Shown here one piece after another: positions 14,935 through 19,445 of a stretch of 19,445 bases of DNA. Source of the DNA: Pseudomonadota bacterium (lineage in GTDB: Bacteria; Pseudomonadota; Alphaproteobacteria; Acetobacterales; Acetobacteraceae); NCBI GenBank assembly GCA_021798375.1, contig JAJZHU010000004.1:1-19445 (forward strand), given 5' to 3'. The notes below the pieces were generated by a model. The model did not search any database. It saw only the letters and a program-made list of their open reading frames with translations, and was not told the origin of the DNA. The position numbers and the translations under genes are program-made. The first letter of the stretch is position 1; each line of letters opens with the position of its first letter.

Positions 14935-16904
14935 GGTTGTGTTGCCTGGAGTTGGGCCTGATCGAGACACGACAGCGCCATCGCCAGGATGGCGCGAGCC
15001 GACAGGCCGGCTTCTTCTAATTGGGCGGATTGGGAATTATGGTCGATCAGCCGGTCGGGCAGCGTCATCGGGCGGAATTTCAACCCATGATCGAACAGGC
15101 CGGCAAGGGCCAGATGTTGCGCCACCAGCGCGCCGAAGCCGCCAGAACTGCCTTCTTCGATGGTGATCACGGTTTCGTGTGTGCGGGCCAGACGTTCGAT
15201 CAGCGCCGTGTCGATCGGTTTGGCAAAGCGCGCATCGGCCACGGTGACTTTAAGCCCGCGCGCGGCAAGATCGTCGGCGGCCTTGATCGTGTCGGCCAGA
15301 CGTGTGCCGAGCGAGACCAGGGCGATGGTGGCGCCTTCGCGGATCACGCGACCCTTGCCGATGGGCAGGATCTCGCCCATCGCGGGAAGTGCGAGCCCGA
15401 GCCCGTCACCGCGCGGATAGCGGATCGCCGAGGGGCCGGAATCGAACGCGGCGGCGGTGGCGACCATGTGGGCGAGTTCGACTTCGTTGGCCGGCGCCAT
15501 CACCACAATATTGGGCAAACAGCACAGATAAGCCAGATCAAAGCTGCCGGCGTGGGTGGCGCCATCGGCGCCCACCAACCCGGCGCGATCGATGGCAAAG
15601 CGCACCGGCAGGTTTTGCAGCACCACATCATGCACCAACTGGTCGTAACCGCGTTGCAGGAACGTGGAATAAATCGCGCAAAACGGACGCATTCCCTCGG
15701 CGGCCAGCGCCGCGGCGAAGGTGACGGCGTGTTGTTCGGCGATGCCCACGTCAAAGCAGCGTTTGGGGAATTTCTGCTGGAATTTGTCGAGGCCGGTGCC
15801 CGATGGCATGGCGGCGGTGATGGCGACCACTTTCGGATCGGCCTCGGCGGCCTTGATCAGATATTCGGCGAACACCTTGGTATAGCTGGGCGGGCCGGGT
15901 GGGGCTTTGGCCTGCTCGCCGGTGATCACGTTGAATTTGGCCACGCCGTGGTATTTGTCGGGCGATGCCTCGGCGGGGGCATAGCCTTTGCCCTTTTGGG
16001 TGATGGCGTGGACCAGAATCGGGCCGGGATCCTCGGCGTCGCGCACGTTGCGCAAGACCGGCAGCAAATGTTCCAGATTATGCCCGTCGATCGGGCCGAC
16101 GTAATAAAACCCCAGTTCCTCGAACAAAGTGCCGCCGGTGAGGATGCCGCGGGCATATTCCTCGGCGCGTTTGGCGGTGCGTTCCAGGCCGCGCGGGAAA
16201 TGCTTGGCCATGCGCGCGGCGAAATCGCGCAACCCCATGAATTGGCGCGACGAAAGCAGGCGGGAGAGATAGGCGCTCATCGCGCCAACCGGCGGGGCGA
16301 TCGACATGTCGTTGTCGTTCAAGATCACGATCAGCCGCGATTTGCGGGCGCCGGCATTGTTCATCGCCTCGTACGCCATGCCCGCGCTCATCGAGCCATC
16401 GCCGATCACGGCGATCACATGGCGGGTGTTGGGCTCGGATGCATCGCCCCCCGCCTGTTTGATCTCCTGCTTGAGCTCATGCGCCACCGCCATGCCCAGA
16501 CCGGCCGAAATCGAGGTGGAGCTATGCGCCGCGCCGAACGGGTCATATTCGCTTTCCGAACGCTTGGTGAAGCCGGACAGACCGCCGGGCTGGCGCAGCG
16601 TGCGGATGCGGTCGCGGCGGCCGGTGAGGATTTTATGAGGGTACGCCTGGTGCCCCACATCCCAGATCAGGCGATCCGAGGGCGTATCGAATACCGCATG
16701 GATGGCGACGGTGAGTTCGATCACCCCCAGCGACGCGCCAAGATGCCCGCCGATGCCGCTGACCGCATCGATGGTTTCGGCGCGCAATTCATCGGCGACC
16801 TGTTTGAGTTGATCGAGCGAGAAATTGCGCAAATCGGCGGGAATCCGCACGCGATCCAACAATGGCGTGGCGCCGCGCAGCGGGGGGGAAGGAGGGGTGG
16901 ACAT
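14931..16904 (-). CDS. dxs: 1-deoxy-D-xylulose-5-phosphate synthase
   Basis: Thiamine-diphosphate enzyme (657 residues, slightly longer than usual) that joins pyruvate and glyceraldehyde 3-phosphate at the entry of the MEP isoprenoid pathway, in the cytoplasm. N-terminal features: GGHLGASLGVIELTVAIH (52-69), WDVGHQAYPHKILTGR (81-96), the TPP-binding GDGSMSAGMAYEAMNNAG at 168-185 with NDNDMSI. The transketolase-like pyrimidine domain has EQHAVTFAAALAAEGMRPF with the catalytic-type Glu, and QRGYDQLVHDVVLQNLPVRF. The C-terminal transketolase domain ends the chain. The ATG at 16904 is 6 bases after the ispA stop with GGAG inside the end of ispA, and the stop overlaps the hpnM start, so ispA-dxs-hpnM is one unit. 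Its place in a hopanoid locus suggests dedicated precursor supply. Confidence 0.98.
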   Translation of the reverse strand: MSTPPSPPLRGATPLLDRVRIPADLRNFSLDQLKQVADELRAETIDAVSGIGGHLGASLGVIELTVAIHAVFDTPSDRLIWDVGHQAYPHKILTGRRDRIRTLRQPGGLSGFTKRSESEYDPFGAAHSSTSISAGLGMAVAHELKQEIKQAGGDASEPNTRHVIAVIGDGSMSAGMAYEAMNNAGARKSRLIVILNDNDMSIAPPVGAMSAYLSRLLSSRQFMGLRDFAARMAKHFPRGLERTAKRAEEYARGILTGGTLFEELGFYYVGPIDGHNLEHLLPVLRNVRDAEDPGPILVHAITQKGKGYAPAEASPDKYHGVAKFNVITGEQAKAPPGPPSYTKVFAEYLIKAAEADPKVVAITAAMPSGTGLDKFQQKFPKRCFDVGIAEQHAVTFAAALAAEGMRPFCAIYSTFLQRGYDQLVHDVVLQNLPVRFAIDRAGLVGADGATHAGSFDLAYLCCLPNIVVMAPANEVELAHMVATAAAFDSGPSAIRYPRGDGLGLALPAMGEILPIGKGRVIREGATIALVSLGTRLADTIKAADDLAARGLKVTVADARFAKPIDTALIERLARTHETVITIEEGSSGGFGALVAQHLALAGLFDHGLKFRPMTLPDRLIDHNSQSAQLEEAGLSARAILAMALSCLDQAQLQATQP

Positions 16905-16910
16905 ATGATC

Positions 16911-17837
16911 TTAACTCCGACGCGACACGACAAATTTGGCCAGGCTGACCAGCCTGTCTGCGCGCGGGCCAAATTGTTCAAGATGCGCGACTGCTTGTTC
17001 CGCCAACATTTCGGCCTGGCGCTGGGCGCGTTCAACCCCCAGCAGGGTAACATAGGTGGCCTTGCCCGATGCGGCATCCTTGCCGGCGGTTTTGCCGAGT
17101 TCGGCGGCCGAGGCGGTAACATCGAGCACATCGTCGGCGATTTGAAACGCCGCACCCAGATCATGGCCATAAGAGGCGATGGCGTGGCGTTGCGATGCGG
17201 GCGCACGGCCCAGAATGGCGCCGGCCTCGGCGCTGTATTGGATCAGGCGACCGGTCTTGAGCGAGTGCAGACGGGCGATTTCATCCAAGGTGAGCTGCCG
17301 GCCCTCGCTCATCATGTCGATCATCTGACCGCCGACCATGCCCCGCATCCCCGAGGCCAAGGCCAGCGCCAGCACCAGATCTGCGCGAACCTGCGGATCG
17401 GAATGGGTGTCTTCCTCGGCCAGAACCTCGAAGGCGCTGGCTTGCAGCGCATCGCCGGCCAGAATCGCGGTCGCTTCGTCGAACGCCTTGTGGCACGAGG
17501 GCTTACCACGGCGCAGATCGTCGTCGTCCATGGCGGGCAGATCATCGTGGATCAGTGAATAGGCGTGCAGCATCTCGACCGAGGCAGCGACTCGGGCGGC
17601 GCAGGTGGGCGACACGCCGAACAGCGAGGCGACTTCCATCACCAGGAACCCGCGCAACCGTTTGCCCCCGCCCAAGGACGAATATCGCATTGCTTCCAAC
17701 AGTTTGGCTTCCGGGCCTTCGGGAACGGGCAGCAGCGCATCGAGAGCCTGTTCCACCATGCGGCCGGTTTCGGCCAGCATTTGGGGCACGCTTGGTGCCT
17801 CTGGAATCGCTGAAGCTTGATCGTCCGATGTCTGCAA
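16911..17837 (-). CDS. ispA: Farnesyl diphosphate synthase
   Basis: Polyprenyl diphosphate synthase of 308 residues that condenses IPP with DMAPP and GPP to farnesyl diphosphate, the precursor of squalene and hence hopanoids. Key sites: GGGKRLRG (56-63), the first aspartate-rich motif in LIHDDLPAMDDDDLRRGK (first Asp at 98), LKTGRLI (193-199) and the second motif DDVLD (235-239). Tyr93, five residues before the first motif, is the aromatic residue that normally limits chain length to C15. The start is taken as TTG 17837, with GGAG at 17849-17846, 8 bases upstream; this gives a normal family length. The frame is open back to an ATG at 18023, but those 62 residues match no part of the family. 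Confidence 0.93.
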   Translation of the reverse strand: MQTSDDQASAIPEAPSVPQMLAETGRMVEQALDALLPVPEGPEAKLLEAMRYSSLGGGKRLRGFLVMEVASLFGVSPTCAARVAASVEMLHAYSLIHDDLPAMDDDDLRRGKPSCHKAFDEATAILAGDALQASAFEVLAEEDTHSDPQVRADLVLALALASGMRGMVGGQMIDMMSEGRQLTLDEIARLHSLKTGRLIQYSAEAGAILGRAPASQRHAIASYGHDLGAAFQIADDVLDVTASAAELGKTAGKDAASGKATYVTLLGVERAQRQAEMLAEQAVAHLEQFGPRADRLVSLAKFVVSRRS

Positions 17838-17845
17838 CTTCTTTT

Positions 17846-17849
17846 CTCC
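17846..17849 (-). promoter_or_regulatory. Ribosome binding site that sets the ispA TTG start
   Basis: GGAG (continuing GGAGAAAAGAAG) on the - strand stands 8 bases before TTG 17837-17835. No ATG in this frame gives a family-length protein, so this site decides the start. Confidence 0.65.
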
Positions 17850-18060
17850 GCAAGCGAGATCGATATGTTCTCTGTACACGCCCTTGGCACGCGCAACAAT
17901 CGGCGCGGCGTGGCTGGGGACGAATTTGCGCTGGGTGTAAGCAGGGTGACGCATTTTTGCAACTATGTTGTGGCGCCGGATGGCAGGATCTTGTGGCGGA
18001 TTGGGGCTGTGTAAAAAAATCAATTGTGCGATGTGGGGGTTTTCGTCACATTCCCGGCAA

Positions 18061-18086
18061 ATCGAGCAATGCTAATCGATCAATGC
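18061..18086. promoter_or_regulatory. Direct repeat upstream of hpnH, candidate regulator site
   Basis: ATCGAGCAATGC (18061-18072) and ATCGATCAATGC (18075-18086) differ at one position and have a 14-base period. They end 29 bases before the hpnH ATG and touch the palindrome that follows. The placement suggests a two-site binding region or an operator near the transcription start. Confidence 0.4.
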
Positions 18087-18098
18087 CAAAATTTGGCA
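18084..18098. promoter_or_regulatory. Palindrome before the hpnH ribosome site
   Basis: TGCCAAA and TTTGGCA are perfect 7-base arms around a single central A. The element ends 6 bases before the AAGGA Shine-Dalgarno (18105-18109) of hpnH, so it could be a repressor operator or a weak leader hairpin, though a 1-base loop argues for a DNA site. Confidence 0.4.
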
Positions 18099-18115
18099 CC
18101 AATTAAGGACGAGTC

Positions 18116-19294
18116 ATGGCTGTTCCTATCCAACAGGCGATCAAGGTTGGCGCTTATGTGGTCAAGCAGCACCTGCTGGGCCGCAAACGTTATCCGCTCG
18201 TGCTGATGCTTGAGCCGTTGTTTCGCTGCAATCTGGCCTGCGCGGGCTGCGGCAAGATCGATTACCCGGCCGAGATCCTGAACCAGCGTTTGTCGGTCGA
18301 AGACTGCCTCAAGGCGGTTGACGAATGTGGCGCGCCGGTGGTGGCGATCGCCGGTGGCGAGCCGCTGCTGCACAAGGAAATGCCGGAAATCGTTGCCAAA
18401 ATTCTGGCGCGTGGCAAATTCATGTATCTGTGCACCAATGCGCTGCTGCTGGAAAAACGCCTCGACCAATTCAAGCCGCATCCCAATTTCTCGTTCGATG
18501 TGCATCTCGATGGCGACCAGGAGATGCATGATTTCGCGGTGGATCAGTCCGGCGTTTACGATCGCGCCGTAAAGGCTTTGAAGCGCGCCAAGGAATTGGG
18601 CTTCCGCGTTTCGATCAATTGCACCTTATACGATGGCGCCAACCCCGAGCGCGTGGCCAAATTCTTTGACAGCGTGATGGCCATGGGCATCGATGGCATC
18701 ATGACCTCGCCCGGCTATGCTTACGAACGCGCGCCGGACCAAGAGCATTTCCTCACCCGCCGCAAGACCAAGCAACTGTTCCGCGATATCCTGTCGCGCG
18801 ATCCGGGTCGCAAAAAGGGCGGCAAAGCCTGGAAATTCACCCAATCGCCGCTGTTCATGGATTTCCTGGCCGGCAACCAGACCTATCATTGTATGCCCTG
18901 GGGCAACCCGACGCGCAACGTGTTCGGCTGGCAGCGCCCGTGTTACTTGCTCGGCGAGGGCTATGCCAGCAGTTTCAAGGAACTGATGGAAACCACCGAT
19001 TGGGACAAATACGGCACTGGCAATTACGAAAAATGCGCCAATTGCATGGTGCATTCGGGCTATGAGGCGGCGGCGGTGGTCGATTCGGTGAAAAATCCGT
19101 TCAAAATCGCCATGGTCGCGCTGCGTGGGCCGAAGGTGACCGGCGATATGGCGCCCGAAATCTCGCTCGACAAACAACGCCCCGCCGATTTCGTGTTCGC
19201 AAAGCATGTGGATCACGCCATGGAGAAGATCGGGCGCGGGGAAAGCCTGTCGGCGAACGTGGATGCTCATGCGGTTGAGGAAGCGGCGGAGTAG
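18116..19294 (+). CDS. hpnH: Adenosyl-hopene transferase HpnH (radical SAM)
   Basis: 392 residues. HpnH adds the 5'-deoxyadenosyl group to the hopene skeleton, giving adenosylhopane, the first step of C35 hopanoid side-chain synthesis. The radical SAM motif C38-x3-C42-x2-C45 is in LFRCNLACAGCGKIDYPAEI, followed by VVAIAGGEPLLHKEMPEIVA, FSFDVHLDGDQEMHD and VSINCTLYDGANPERVAKFF. The C-terminal region has FLAGNQTYHCMPWGNPTRNV and further Cys residues (YEKCANCMVHSGYEA) expected in this family. The ATG at 18116 has AAGGA at 18105-18109, and the N-terminus MAVPIQQAIKVGAYVVKQHL is standard. It diverges from the ispA-dxs-hpnM-hpnJ group and ends at a hairpin. Confidence 0.97.
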   Translation: MAVPIQQAIKVGAYVVKQHLLGRKRYPLVLMLEPLFRCNLACAGCGKIDYPAEILNQRLSVEDCLKAVDECGAPVVAIAGGEPLLHKEMPEIVAKILARGKFMYLCTNALLLEKRLDQFKPHPNFSFDVHLDGDQEMHDFAVDQSGVYDRAVKALKRAKELGFRVSINCTLYDGANPERVAKFFDSVMAMGIDGIMTSPGYAYERAPDQEHFLTRRKTKQLFRDILSRDPGRKKGGKAWKFTQSPLFMDFLAGNQTYHCMPWGNPTRNVFGWQRPCYLLGEGYASSFKELMETTDWDKYGTGNYEKCANCMVHSGYEAAAVVDSVKNPFKIAMVALRGPKVTGDMAPEISLDKQRPADFVFAKHVDHAMEKIGRGESLSANVDAHAVEEAAE

Positions 19295-19305
19295 GGGAAG
19301 GAAGT

Positions 19306-19327
19306 CTTCTTTTTTGTAAAAAAGAAG
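19306..19327 (+). terminator. Terminator-like hairpin after hpnH
   Basis: CTTCTTTTTT (19306-19315) and AAAAAAGAAG (19318-19327) are perfect arms around GT, 11 bases after the hpnH stop. The stem is A/T-rich and on the + strand is followed by CAAAAAAC rather than a T-run; on the - strand it does run into Ts. It resembles the serS/hpf hairpin in design. Confidence 0.55.
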
Positions 19328-19358
19328 CAAAAAACTTTTGATGATTAGTCACTTGTAG

Positions 19359-19378
19359 GGTGGGTCCTATCACCCACC
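19359..19378. repeat. GGTGGGT/ACCCACC hairpin element
   Basis: Perfect 7-base arms GGTGGGT (19359-19365) and ACCCACC (19372-19378) surround a 6-base loop, preceded by TTGTAG. The GTAGGGTGGGT...ACCCACC form recalls dispersed extragenic palindromes seen in many bacterial genomes. Only one copy is in this window, so repeat status is inference. Confidence 0.45.
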
Positions 19379-19442
19379 ATTTCAGGCGCCAATCTCTCCA
19401 CCGTCATTGCTTCGCCCCCCAAGTTTTTTGGAGGCACAACGG

Positions 19443-19445
19443 ATG
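19443..19445 (+). CDS. Probable start codon of the next gene (cut by the window edge)
   Basis: ATG on the last three bases is preceded at 8 bases by a full GGAGG Shine-Dalgarno (19430-19434). No protein sequence is available, so identity is unknown; another hopanoid gene would be unsurprising. Confidence 0.4.

Larger units (their letters stand above)
17838..18115. other. Divergent control region between ispA and hpnH
   Basis: At 278 bases this is the longest gene-free interval in the window. It must hold the promoters for the leftward isoprenoid/hopanoid unit and for hpnH. I found no promoter good enough to name on either strand, but the hpnH-proximal 60 bases contain a near-perfect direct repeat and a palindrome, listed separately. 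The middle part (17900-18000) shows no structure I can defend. Confidence 0.6.

Noticed and set aside
14935..14970. Longer N-terminus for hpnM
   Set aside because: It would bury the signal peptide behind 12 extra residues, and ATG 14934 gives the ATGA coupling with dxs.
15021..17558. A very long + strand open frame (845 codons) antisense to dxs and ispA
   Set aside because: It is a shadow of G+C-rich genes with strong codon bias; its protein is low-complexity Gly/Ala/His/Gln-rich with no recognisable domain, while the opposite strand encodes two clear enzymes.

Overview
The window reads as the chromosome of an alphaproteobacterium, most likely in Rhodospirillales near Acetobacteraceae. The pointers are a tatB-tatC-serS run, the order ribA / L,D-transpeptidase / ATP12 chaperone / rpoN / hpf, and a hopanoid locus that carries its own dxs and ispA. 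Assignment to family level is inference from protein character and gene order. Coding density is very high, no gene-free stretch exceeds about 280 bases, and I saw no tRNA, rRNA, insertion sequence or CRISPR array.

Region 1 (1-2300, + strand): the tail of a probable TatB, then TatC and seryl-tRNA synthetase, closed by a strong hairpin that also lies at the end of the convergent hpf gene. Region 2 (2307-6939, - strand): a leftward run of GTP cyclohydrolase II (ribA), an L,D-transpeptidase-like protein, the F1-ATPase assembly chaperone ATP12, sigma-54 (rpoN) and the long ribosome hibernation factor (hpf). The first three are coupled or nearly so. rpoN has a consensus-like promoter placed almost on its start codon, which suggests a leaderless or near-leaderless mRNA. 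Region 3 (7064-11739, + strand): an OmpR/PhoB-type response regulator divergent from ribA, a GT2 glycosyltransferase and a 977-residue protein with TPR-like, accessory, GT2 and GT4-like parts, probably for surface polysaccharide. The two glycosyltransferase genes use G-ending codons far more than their neighbours.

Region 4 (11750-19294): the hopanoid locus. hpnH (+), the radical SAM enzyme that joins adenosine to the hopanoid, is divergent from a leftward group ispA (FPP synthase), dxs (first MEP-pathway enzyme), hpnM (MlaC-like periplasmic lipid-binding protein) and hpnJ (B12-type radical SAM enzyme of BHT cyclitol ether formation). Together they would supply isoprenoid precursor, extend the hopanoid side chain and handle the lipid in the periplasm. 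Directly behind hpnJ, on the same strand and only 5 bases away, are two overlapping genes of unknown function for small membrane proteins, with lower G+C than the glycosyltransferase genes next to them. This pair is the least explained part of the window. Beyond hpnH are two hairpins and a good Shine-Dalgarno/ATG on the last bases, so another + strand gene probably begins at the edge.
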